Shown in pieces: positions 1-5,319 of a stretch of 11,011 bases of DNA. The DNA lies in contig JBFWLB010000071.1 in assembly GCA_050252335.1 (NCBI GenBank), positions 1 through 11,011 of the forward strand. The letters are read 5' to 3'. Positions within the stretch are counted from its first letter, which is position 1; each line of letters starts with the position of its first letter. Source of the DNA: Berkiella_A sp050252335. GTDB taxonomy: Bacteria > Pseudomonadota > Gammaproteobacteria > Berkiellales > Berkiellaceae. The translations under genes were made by a program, and so were the position numbers. Under the pieces are notes generated by a model. That model did not search any database and was not told where the DNA came from. It was given only the letters and a program-made list of their open reading frames with translations.

Positions 1-896
1 TTGTGGCGTAAGATAAGAGGTAATTCCAATTTACTTCCAAGCCAGCTGTGAAAGAGCTCATGCGATAAAAGGTAGATAACCTTAAAACGATTTTCTTTTG
101 GGCCGTCTGGAAATACGAAGGTTAGACAATTTTTAGAATGAGTTCCATAAACAGAGGGGTGTGTAACTTTCTTAGATTGTTGTGCCAAAGAGATCACATA
201 AGGTGGAAAATCTTCATCTTGCATTTTCTTTCTTTGAAAATTAATTAAATCATTAATGAATGGCTTAAGACTTAAGTTATCAAATAACGACCAACGAGCA
301 TTTTCTATAATTGTTACGGGTTGAGTCTCAATAGAAAAATTATTGTATTTTCCAATAAATTGTGAAGATAAAACCTTTTCGAAAGAGGTTGTGAGGGTAA
401 ACGTTTTATTTTTACCAAAATCAGAAAAGAGAGCAAAGTTGTCAGGCAATGCAGAAAAATCAAAGCTAACGTGAACCATCTGAGTGGGCGAAAGTTCAGG
501 GTATACAAGTAAATTAAGTGAGTAAAGGTGAAAGTACTGGCTTTGTATGAGATGAAGATGGGTTTCATTAGAAAATTCATCGTAGCATAATTCGTAAGAA
601 GCCTCTATTTTTGCATTTGGAGCATGTGATACTTTGGTTTTAGAACCATTAAATTCCAATACTTGTATGCCCCCCTCTGCATTGTAATTTATTTTTCCAT
701 CCTTTAATTGAGAGAAGGAGGCCCATGGCGTCATGATATGAGTGATGCCTTCGTGATGGCCATTAAAGGTGGACATTACTTGTATACAAAGATCGGACTT
801 TTTAATTTGATATCGTATCTCTGGAATAACAGAAGATGAAAATGCAGTTCTACTGATAATGAGTAGAACTGCTAGGGTGATTATGCTTCTAAACAT
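1..896 (-). CDS. Exported M1/M61-type metallopeptidase, 5' part only
   Basis: The frame is open from an ATG at 896 down to the window edge, giving 298 codons with no stop; the 3' end lies outside. The N-terminus is a clear Sec signal peptide: MFRS, then the hydrophobic run IITLAVLLII, then SRTAFSS as a likely cleavage region, which supports this start. Residues 279-283 (bases 48-62) read HELFH, followed by SW: the HExxH zinc site of gluzincin peptidases. The context SHELFHSWLGS resembles M1 aminopeptidases and M61 glycyl aminopeptidases; the third ligand (Glu) would lie beyond the edge. The N-terminal ~250 residues are beta-rich by eye, as in those families. The protein would act in the periplasm or outside the cell. 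There is no strong Shine-Dalgarno sequence. The ATG lies inside the last codons of the truncated nucleotidyltransferase frame (stop at 889-891), so it is probably co-transcribed with the 1044-1601 gene. Confidence 0.8.
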   Translation of the reverse strand, partial: MFRSIITLAVLLIISRTAFSSSVIPEIRYQIKKSDLCIQVMSTFNGHHEGITHIMTPWASFSQLKDGKINYNAEGGIQVLEFNGSKTKVSHAPNAKIEASYELCYDEFSNETHLHLIQSQYFHLYSLNLLVYPELSPTQMVHVSFDFSALPDNFALFSDFGKNKTFTLTTSFEKVLSSQFIGKYNNFSIETQPVTIIENARWSLFDNLSLKPFINDLINFQRKKMQDEDFPPYVISLAQQSKKVTHPSVYGTHSKNCLTFVFPDGPKENRFKVIYLLSHELFHSWLGSKLELPLILRH

Positions 897-1047
897 AGGT
901 AGTATCTACATCTTTGGTGACTCTAGGGGGTAACGGATAGTCTTTATCAAGCAATAGTTCTACAATACTGCCGCCAACAAATACCAGCTTTTTTCTTAAG
1001 GGGCCAAGTTTATTCGCTACATGAATCACCAATGGAATATTACTCAC
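889..1047 (-). pseudogene. Truncated AbiEii-like nucleotidyltransferase (N-terminal 52 residues)
   Basis: A GTG at 1047 overlaps the TGA of the upstream winged-helix gene as GTGA, and the G-rich run ending about 4 bases before it can act as ribosome binding site. The 52 codons encode LVFVGGSIVELLL (GG at residues 25-26) and then PRVTKDVDTTYV (D46, D48). This matches the first ~50 residues of the intact nucleotidyltransferase at 2653-3351 (LVFLGGCATAALI, then RATFDVDC). The frame then stops, so the third acidic residue and the C-terminal half are missing. I read it as a toxin gene cut by a deletion or recombination that placed the peptidase gene directly behind it. The stop at 889-891 lies a few bases inside the peptidase gene. 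It could in principle be translated as a short peptide, but it cannot form a complete enzyme. Confidence 0.75.
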
Positions 1048-1601
1048 TTTGCCCCCCTCGTTTTTTGACTTTCACTCTTATTGATAAGCTCATCCAGCTT
1101 TGCAATTAACAACTTCTGTGCAATCTTCTTTTCTCTCGCCCGTCCAATTCTCAGTGCATCAAGAAGTACCAACATTTCTTTCAAATGAGGATCTGGGAAC
1201 TGTGACAGCGCCTTTGGGATATTCTTGTGTAATGGCGCCAAGGCGACCCCTCGATTCTTGCCTTGAGCATAAGGCCAAATAGGAATGGGATCACTGCCAG
1301 CAGCAATCTCATAACTCAAAGGTTCAGCAGCATAGGCTGTTGGCACTCCCACCGTTAACTCACCTGTTTTTGCTGAAAAGCAATAAGAAGCACCATAAAG
1401 GATAAATTCTTTCAATGCAGCATAAACGGGATAGGCTTTCCCTTGACGTAGAGTAAATAAATTTGCATCTAACAACTGTTTAATAGCAGAGTTTACCTGG
1501 GAGCTAGATAAGCATAACTCCGCAGCTATCCCCATTTGGGTCCACTCCTGCTTTGACGTTAGAATTTTAAGCCCGACTAAAAGATCAATTGGCTTTAACA
1601 T
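1044..1601 (-). CDS. Winged-helix DNA-binding protein, antitoxin-like, module 1
   Basis: 185 residues from ATG at 1601, with a strong AGGAGG 5 bases upstream (1606-1611). Residues ~1-55 look like a winged helix-turn-helix (MarR/wHTH type), with the probable recognition helix near SSSQVNSAIKQLL (residues 32-44). The C-terminal half has a signature shared with the 3290-3868 paralogue: WPYAxGxNxGVALxPLH (109-125), an LVLLD stretch, then RIGRARE (151-157) and a charged helix. I do not know a named family for this C-terminal part. Its position before a nucleotidyltransferase gene suggests an AbiEi-like antitoxin and autorepressor, by architecture rather than by recognised homology. The stop overlaps the next start (GTGA), implying translational coupling to the now truncated toxin. 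A 31-bp palindrome lies 30 bases upstream of the start. DNA binding: fairly sure. Antitoxin role: inference. Confidence 0.8.
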   Translation of the reverse strand: MLKPIDLLVGLKILTSKQEWTQMGIAAELCLSSSQVNSAIKQLLDANLFTLRQGKAYPVYAALKEFILYGASYCFSAKTGELTVGVPTAYAAEPLSYEIAAGSDPIPIWPYAQGKNRGVALAPLHKNIPKALSQFPDPHLKEMLVLLDALRIGRAREKKIAQKLLIAKLDELINKSESQKTRGAK

Positions 1602-1605
1602 AGCG

Positions 1606-1611
1606 CCTCCT
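1606..1611 (-). promoter_or_regulatory. Shine-Dalgarno of the module 1 winged-helix gene
   Basis: AGGAGG on the minus strand, 5-6 bases before the ATG at 1601. It is the strongest ribosome binding site in this part of the window and settles this start. The paralogue at 3868 lacks a comparable site, so the two regulators may be translated at different rates. Confidence 0.7.
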
Positions 1612-1625
1612 ATACTTATCAGGAT

Positions 1626-1631
1626 AGCATA
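1626..1631 (-). promoter_or_regulatory. Candidate -10 (TATGCT) of module 1
   Basis: TATGCT on the minus strand lies between the 31-bp palindrome and the ATG at 1601. The -35 position would fall inside the palindrome (ATTCTA at a 17-base spacing, a weak match). A regulator bound to the palindrome would therefore cover the promoter. The hexamer match is modest and has only position as support. Confidence 0.35.
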
Positions 1632-1661
1632 TTCTGAATTCTAAAATCTAGAATGCAGAAT
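1631..1661. promoter_or_regulatory. 31-bp palindromic operator candidate, module 1
   Basis: Imperfect palindrome read on the minus strand as ATTCT-2-ATTCT-7-AGAAT-2-AGAAT. Apart from the centre, only two positions per arm break the symmetry. Each arm is itself a tandem pair of the same pentamer at a 7-base step. It lies 30 bases upstream of the winged-helix gene and over its likely -35. Its architecture matches the palindrome at 3920-3945 before the paralogous gene, which supports a regulator-specific operator. AbiE systems are known to be autorepressed by AbiEi binding inverted repeats upstream, so this fits an AbiE-like module. Confidence 0.6.
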
Positions 1662-1895
1662 AAAATAAGTGTATAGCCACTTAATTGCCGTAGTGGTCAT
1701 TTTGGATATACCAAAACCTTTGGCTTCTGGCAGCACAATACGCTGCCTCTAGGGTTAAATTACCTCTTACGATTGTAATTCCTCAAATTCAAATACGTTC
1801 TTTAGATATTCACTGATTGCTCACACATCCACAGCAAATAACCCAACCACTATTTTTTTGCGTTAGCCAAGTGAAATATAAAAAACCGAATAAAC
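1662..1895. other. Intergenic stretch without recognised gene
   Basis: Between the divergent winged-helix and lipoprotein genes I see no coding remnant in any frame. It holds one small hairpin, GGCAGC-7-GCTGCC at 1729-1747, without a flanking T run, which is a weak candidate structure only. Base composition is AT-rich like the surroundings. Confidence 0.4.
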
Positions 1896-1909
1896 TTGAC
1901 TACTGTCAA
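1896..1909. promoter_or_regulatory. Inverted repeat TTGAC-4-GTCAA upstream of lipoprotein gene
   Basis: A perfect 5-bp inverted repeat about 80 bases before the lipoprotein ATG. Its left arm also reads as a -35 hexamer (TTGACT), and TAAAGT follows 17 bases later as a possible -10. It could be an operator overlapping an upstream promoter, or chance in AT-rich DNA. Confidence 0.3.
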
Positions 1910-1961
1910 TTTGCAACTTAAAGTGCCACGCTGCAACGCAATAACATTCAAGTATCTAAAA

Positions 1962-1967
1962 TATAAT
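1962..1967 (+). promoter_or_regulatory. Candidate -10 (TATAAT) of the lipoprotein gene
   Basis: A perfect TATAAT lies 20 bases before the lipoprotein ATG, giving a short leader that contains a GAGG ribosome binding site at about 1979-1982. No good -35 lies 17 bases upstream. The TTGACT/TAAAGT pair further up is the alternative. Confidence 0.4.
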
Positions 1968-1987
1968 CTGTTTTTTATGAGGTTCGC

Positions 1988-2386
1988 ATGATTAAAAATA
2001 CCATCCTATTACTCACGCTCGTTGCTTTAACGGGGTGTGCAACGATTTTCACAGGCTCGACTAGCAACGTACAACTACGCGTAGTAGATGCACAAACAAA
2101 TGCTTTGTTAGACAATATCACATGCTCCGTCACTGATAATGAAGGGATGGTATACTTAGTCAATAGCAACCCAGGTAATGTCATTGCAAATAAAGGAAAA
2201 GGTGTTTTGCGCGTTGACTGCCAAAAACCTGGCTATGTGCAACAAAATATGGGTATTTCTCAAAATATCAATGGCATCACGTTTATTAATGTGCTCTTCT
2301 GGCCTGGATTCATTGTTGATGCGCTTACTGGCACAATCCACAAATATCCCGCTCATGCAACTATTCAAATGAAAAAAGAAAATTAA
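1988..2386 (+). CDS. Small outer-membrane lipoprotein
   Basis: 132 residues. The N-terminus MIKNTILLLTLVALTGC is a type II signal peptide with lipobox LTGC and the lipidated Cys at residue 17; Ala at +2 predicts sorting to the outer membrane. The mature part begins ATIFTGSTS, a pattern common in small gammaproteobacterial lipoproteins with a compact beta domain. It ends with FWPGFIVDALTG (104-115) followed by HKYP, a C-terminal signature I associate with the same group, which often appears as hypothetical or PEGA-like proteins. Cys46 and Cys78 could form a disulfide. The start is supported by GAGG about 6 bases upstream and by the signal peptide. It is monocistronic and points away from the winged-helix module. 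No specific function can be assigned. Confidence 0.85.
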   Translation: MIKNTILLLTLVALTGCATIFTGSTSNVQLRVVDAQTNALLDNITCSVTDNEGMVYLVNSNPGNVIANKGKGVLRVDCQKPGYVQQNMGISQNINGITFINVLFWPGFIVDALTGTIHKYPAHATIQMKKEN

Positions 2387-2393
2387 ACAAAAT

Positions 2394-2425
2394 CCCATGG
2401 GACTTTCTATAGAACGTCTCATGGG
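2394..2425. terminator. 32-bp near-perfect palindrome, probable bidirectional terminator
   Basis: Starts 8 bases after the lipoprotein stop. CCCATGGGAC and GTCTCATGGG flank the symmetrical centre TTCTATAGAA. The arms pair over nearly 15 bases with one G-U and one mismatch, giving a stable hairpin. In the plus direction no T run follows. In the minus direction the arm is followed by ATTTTGTTTAATTTTC, so it may serve better as terminator for the leftward nucleotidyltransferase transcript ending at 2653. The high symmetry also allows a protein-binding site. Confidence 0.5.
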
Positions 2426-2652
2426 CTACGTTAGTGAAGGATCACTGCACCTTAAACTTATTTAATCGCAATTGTAATTTGATTCCCTCTAACTTTTAAT
2501 TTTTACCCCTCAGGCAGGAAACCTATCTATCCAACACAGCCACTGCCCCTTCCTTGTGTGTTGAAGCAAAGTGAGCATAAAATAACTTAATTGCATTAAG
2601 TGTTATACACCTTTCCATTGGAACAGTTATCTGGAATTTCTAATCGAAAATG
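2426..2652. other. Gene-free stretch between convergent genes
   Basis: Between the palindrome and the end of the nucleotidyltransferase gene I see no coding remnant or repeat of note in either strand. It is included to mark that it was read. Confidence 0.4.
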
Positions 2653-3351
2653 TTAAATTTTCTCACCAATAATAGCATCCAAATTATTTTTTAATAATTT
2701 AATTCTATCACCCATCAGATTTCCATATGGTGAAAAATGGCCTGGCAGTGAGTCCCAAAATGCTCTATTGTTAATGAATTCTTTAAATGTGCTTTGTAAA
2801 TATTCTTTTACTTCATATTCTGACTGAATGATTTCATAGATAATATTGGCTCTGCCATCCAATACCGAAACGATATCTTCGAAATCATGACTTGCCATAA
2901 AATCTGAATTCCCACGAGTGTGAAATGCTTCTAATTTCGTTGCAAAAAAATAAGGTGAAGAAACGACATTAATACTAATATTTTCTGTAAGAGAGTAGGT
3001 AATGGTGTGTTTAATTGCTGATTTATACCATCTATTGCCAAATCCTAAAATCTTCTCATCTGTCGGCATAACATCCAGAATCATATCGTCATAATGCCAC
3101 CGACAAATGATGTCATCATTATGGGATTGTTTAAATCCTTTATCACGCAATTTCTTTTCTATTTTGTAATATTCACTTTGCGATATCGCATCAACAATGC
3201 AATCAACATCAAAGGTCGCCCTCACCTCAGGAACACTCGGATCTGTGATTAATGCGGCAGTGGCACATCCCCCTAAAAAAACTAAGTCATTACAAAGATT
3301 TTCCAGCTTGCTCGCTATGAATTCTAGCATTCTTAGATTTACTGCTTTCAT
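2653..3351 (-). CDS. AbiEii-like nucleotidyltransferase, probable toxin, module 2
   Basis: 232 residues. The DNA polymerase beta-type nucleotidyltransferase signature is present: LVFLGGCATAALI (GG at 27-28), RATFDVDC (D48, D50), and a third acidic strand MILDVMP (D93). After it come KLEAFHTRG (K139) and HDFEDIVSVLD (155-165), which resemble the lysine and late acidic motifs of the AbiEii/AbiGii toxin family. Such enzymes transfer nucleotides to RNA or protein; related MenT toxins modify tRNA. The substrate here is unknown. The start ATG at 3351 has AAGG 7 bases upstream, and the gene overlaps the end of the winged-helix gene by 62 bases, which implies coupled translation. All catalytic motifs appear intact, in contrast to the truncated copy at 889-1047. 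The toxin role is inferred from family and arrangement. Confidence 0.8.
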   Translation of the reverse strand: MKAVNLRMLEFIASKLENLCNDLVFLGGCATAALITDPSVPEVRATFDVDCIVDAISQSEYYKIEKKLRDKGFKQSHNDDIICRWHYDDMILDVMPTDEKILGFGNRWYKSAIKHTITYSLTENISINVVSSPYFFATKLEAFHTRGNSDFMASHDFEDIVSVLDGRANIIYEIIQSEYEVKEYLQSTFKEFINNRAFWDSLPGHFSPYGNLMGDRIKLLKNNLDAIIGEKI

Positions 3352-3868
3352 TATGCAACCTTTCTTTTAACAATTTAATAGCTATATTACGTTCTCGTGC
3401 CCTCCCAATTCGAATCGTATCTACTAATACAAGTAATTCATAAAAAGGTTCATCAGGATGCTCATGTAATGATTTTGGTACTGAGGGATGAAGTGGATTC
3501 AAAGCAACGCCTTTATTTTCACCAAAAGCATATGGCCAAACGGGTGTAGGATCATTTCCCAGTACAATTTTATCCTTAAATAAGGGCGCTGCCACAGCTG
3601 TTGACATGCCACGCGTGTACTCTCCCAATTTAGTTGGAAAGCTATACTTTAAACCGCTAATGATAAATTCCTCAGCTGCAGCAAGAATAGGCACAAGCTG
3701 AGATTCTTCCGTTTTCCTTAAAAGACCTGAAACGATAAGTCTTTTAATACCTGAATTAACCTCTGATAAGCTTATTAGCAATTCTTTGGAAAGCTGGCGT
3801 TGTGACCAAGCTTTATCTTGATTGGCAAGCAATTTTAATAAAATTAAACAATCTTGCGATTTCAGCAT
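3290..3868 (-). CDS. Winged-helix DNA-binding protein, antitoxin-like, module 2
   Basis: 192 residues and a clear paralogue of the 1044-1601 product along its whole length. The N-terminal wHTH covers residues ~1-57, with probable recognition helix SLSEVNSGIKRLI (33-45). The shared signature WPYAFGENKGVALNPLH is at 111-127 and RIGRARE at 153-159. The C-terminus is ~15 residues longer than in the paralogue because it reads into the nucleotidyltransferase gene. There is no evident Shine-Dalgarno sequence before the ATG at 3868, so translation may be weak. A 26-bp palindrome lies 52 bases upstream. It is probably an AbiEi-like antitoxin/autorepressor paired with the 2653-3351 toxin. The wHTH is seen in the sequence; the antitoxin role is inference. 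Confidence 0.8.
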   Translation of the reverse strand: MLKSQDCLILLKLLANQDKAWSQRQLSKELLISLSEVNSGIKRLIVSGLLRKTEESQLVPILAAAEEFIISGLKYSFPTKLGEYTRGMSTAVAAPLFKDKIVLGNDPTPVWPYAFGENKGVALNPLHPSVPKSLHEHPDEPFYELLVLVDTIRIGRARERNIAIKLLKERLHNESSKSKNARIHSEQAGKSL

Positions 3869-3906
3869 ATTAAATCTATCTATTATCTATTTGTCCGCTT
3901 ATACGA

Positions 3907-3912
3907 AGTATA
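3907..3912 (-). promoter_or_regulatory. Candidate -10 (TATACT) of module 2
   Basis: TATACT on the minus strand lies between the 26-bp palindrome and the gene start, 7 bases from the palindrome. An 18-base spacing puts a poor -35 (TTCGCG) inside the palindrome, as in module 1. A TATAAG lies a few bases downstream as an alternative. Confidence 0.35.
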
Positions 3913-3919
3913 TCACGCC

Positions 3920-3945
3920 TGTTCGCAGTTCGCGAACAGCGAACA
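3920..3945. promoter_or_regulatory. 26-bp palindromic operator candidate, module 2
   Basis: Reads GTTCG-2-GTTCG directly followed by CGAAC-2-CGAAC, with flanking T and A completing the symmetry. Only one position per arm breaks it. Each arm is a tandem pentamer at a 7-base step, the same design as at 1631-1661 but with a different pentamer and with the 7-base central spacer removed. It is GC-rich against AT-rich surroundings and sits over the likely promoter of the winged-helix gene. Likely operator for autorepression. Confidence 0.65.
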
Positions 3946-3986
3946 ACAAAACAAGTGCTTATACATCATTTATCTATCACACTCCT

Positions 3987-4917
3987 CAAATTATAGGGAT
4001 ACAGCGGGATTTTTTAGTCAATCAACTTTTTATGGCTGTCCTGAATTACTACTACTTCAGTTTATCTTGAGCAGTGATATGCGTATCTTCCAATCTGAAG
4101 CCTCGGGTCTTTAAATTGCCAAACAGCGTTTCAATAGCCCATCTTTTTTGATACCAATCTAAAGCCGTTTTACGGTGCTTGTTTGATAGCGGGATTAAAA
4201 TTTCGCCATCATCCAGCCGTTTACCACATATCCACAGATGCAATCCAAATATTTTTCGTGTTTTTGCTAAACAACGACCTTTTCGATTAATCGAATTAAA
4301 GCATCTTTTAATAGCAATATTTTTATCCTTATAGCTGCCAACAATGAAGTTTTTCTTCGCTCTTACAATAAATCTAAGACCCTGGGCATCAAGCCATTGA
4401 AGCCAGGTGTCACCAATAAATTCCCTGTCCATTAATAGACACTCAACTTCTAATGATGGAAAATGTTGGGTGAAGCGACGCATTAATGCCACCCGTTCTT
4501 GGCAGTTTGAGCTGCCTTTTTTAGGGAGTACATCCCAAAGCATAGGGACGGCAATGTCGTTACACTTTATGGATAGCATCAAAATGTTAATTGGCTTTTT
4601 GCCAAATTGCCAATTGGTTCGGTCGAGTATTAGCACAACTTTGCCCGTTGGCTTGAACAGTTTAAGACATACATGAGCTATCAAAAGGTCGCTTAAAGAT
4701 ACCTTTCCGAAGAATCGCTGTAGCCTGCGATAATTTGAGGCAAAATTGGCACCGGTACCTAATGTCGTCGCAAGCTTTGAAAGATTGACCGAGCAAACCA
4801 ATACCAAACCGACCAGAATATTACACAAACAATCCAGCCGAGACTTGTGTAATCCAAAGTTTGATTTTAAAATGCTTCTGAGTTCGCCGATCATGTTCAT
4901 AACATCCCTGAAATTTG
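3987..4917 (-). mobile_element. IS4-family insertion sequence, probably internally deleted
   Basis: Contains the transposase at 4052-4900. Candidate terminal inverted repeats are CAAATTATAGGGAT at 3987-4000 and, on the opposite strand, CAAATTTCAGGGAT at 4904-4917 (12 of 14 match). The resulting 931 bp is short for an IS4-family element of this kind, and the transposase lacks its C-terminus, so an internal deletion near 4052 is likely. I see no clear target duplication outside these ends, so the exact limits are uncertain. Confidence 0.5.
4052..4900 (-). CDS. IS4-family DDE transposase, C-terminally short
   Basis: 282 residues. The IS4 catalytic triad is visible: D93 in LILDRTNW, D158 in LLMDREF, and E257 in the diagnostic Y-(2)-R-(3)-E-(6)-K motif (Y250, R253, E257, K264). 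The N-terminal region with RLQRFF is typical for the group. After GFRLEDTHITAQDKLK the frame ends at once in TAG TAG TAA. Relatives usually run to ~370-400 residues, so roughly 80-100 C-terminal residues appear lost. The element probably cannot transpose by itself, though the catalytic core is complete. It separates winged-helix module 2 from the remnants on its right. Confidence 0.85.
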   Translation of the reverse strand: MNMIGELRSILKSNFGLHKSRLDCLCNILVGLVLVCSVNLSKLATTLGTGANFASNYRRLQRFFGKVSLSDLLIAHVCLKLFKPTGKVVLILDRTNWQFGKKPINILMLSIKCNDIAVPMLWDVLPKKGSSNCQERVALMRRFTQHFPSLEVECLLMDREFIGDTWLQWLDAQGLRFIVRAKKNFIVGSYKDKNIAIKRCFNSINRKGRCLAKTRKIFGLHLWICGKRLDDGEILIPLSNKHRKTALDWYQKRWAIETLFGNLKTRGFRLEDTHITAQDKLK

Positions 4918-5154
4918 TTGTTTTTAGCGAAATGCATTTTAAAGGATATGAAAAAGAAGGTTGGCTCTAAAATCAAGTTGCACTTTTTGCCACCCTATTC
5001 ATCAAATGATAATAAAATAGAAATCATATGGAAGCATATGCATGATCATGTTACGAGAAACCACAAGCATGCAACAATTGATTCCTTAATGGTTGATGTT
5101 AAATTTTTCTTAGACAATAGGATAATTAAGGCATTGAAAGTATCGCTGTCATAA
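4915..5154 (+). pseudogene. C-terminal fragment of an IS630-type (DDE_3) transposase
   Basis: The stretch KIKLHFLPPYSSNDNKIE (from about 4969), then IIWKHMHDHVTRNH, matches the end of IS630/Tc1-type transposases: LPPYSPxLNPIExxWK with the last catalytic Glu. Everything before that is missing, including the first two catalytic aspartates. The fragment begins right at the IS4 end (4917), so the IS4 insertion or a later deletion may have removed the front. The first ~15 codons, from a TTG at 4915, probably belong partly to the junction. Not functional. Confidence 0.75.
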
Positions 5155-5163
5155 AATCACTAA

Positions 5164-5319
5164 AAAGCGCTCAAATGTGATCTCGCTCAAGGATTTCAAA
5201 TTGCCAAACCTATGAAACGTTCAGACTTTGAATCCTGGCTTTTACAACACACTTCTAAAAATGACTCTGAACACCAAAATCATCTCGTTTCTTTGGATAC
5301 TACAGATACTACATGTTAA
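5164..5319 (+). pseudogene. C-terminal remnant of an EAL-domain c-di-GMP phosphodiesterase
   Basis: Directly after a stop at 5161-5163 the frame reads 51 codons to TAA at 5317-5319. It begins KALKCDLAQGFQIAKPM and continues DFESWL. This is the hallmark end of EAL domains: L-x-CD-x-x-QG-[FY]-x-x-x-x-P, then F-x-x-WL. Only the last strand and helix of the domain plus a short polar tail survive; the catalytic EAL and metal-binding motifs are absent. It lies in the same frame as the IS630 fragment, with only two stops between them, consistent with transposon insertion into, or deletion across, an EAL gene. An ATG at 5212 could start a 35-residue peptide, but a functional product is unlikely. Its end overlaps the end of the convergent large gene by 11 bases. 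Confidence 0.75.

Noticed and set aside
314..580. Minus-strand 88-codon open frame
   Set aside because: It lies in another frame within the metallopeptidase gene, whose frame has a signal peptide and zinc motif.
1729..1747. GGCAGC/GCTGCC hairpin as a terminator
   Set aside because: Only six base pairs, no T run, and no gene ends nearby on either strand.
2156..2422. Minus-strand 88-codon open frame opposite the lipoprotein gene
   Set aside because: No recognisable motif. It covers the lipoprotein gene, which has a lipobox and good start signals.
5212..5319. A 35-residue small protein from ATG 5212
   Set aside because: The frame upstream of the ATG continues the EAL-domain signature, so it is the tail of a broken gene, not a new small gene.
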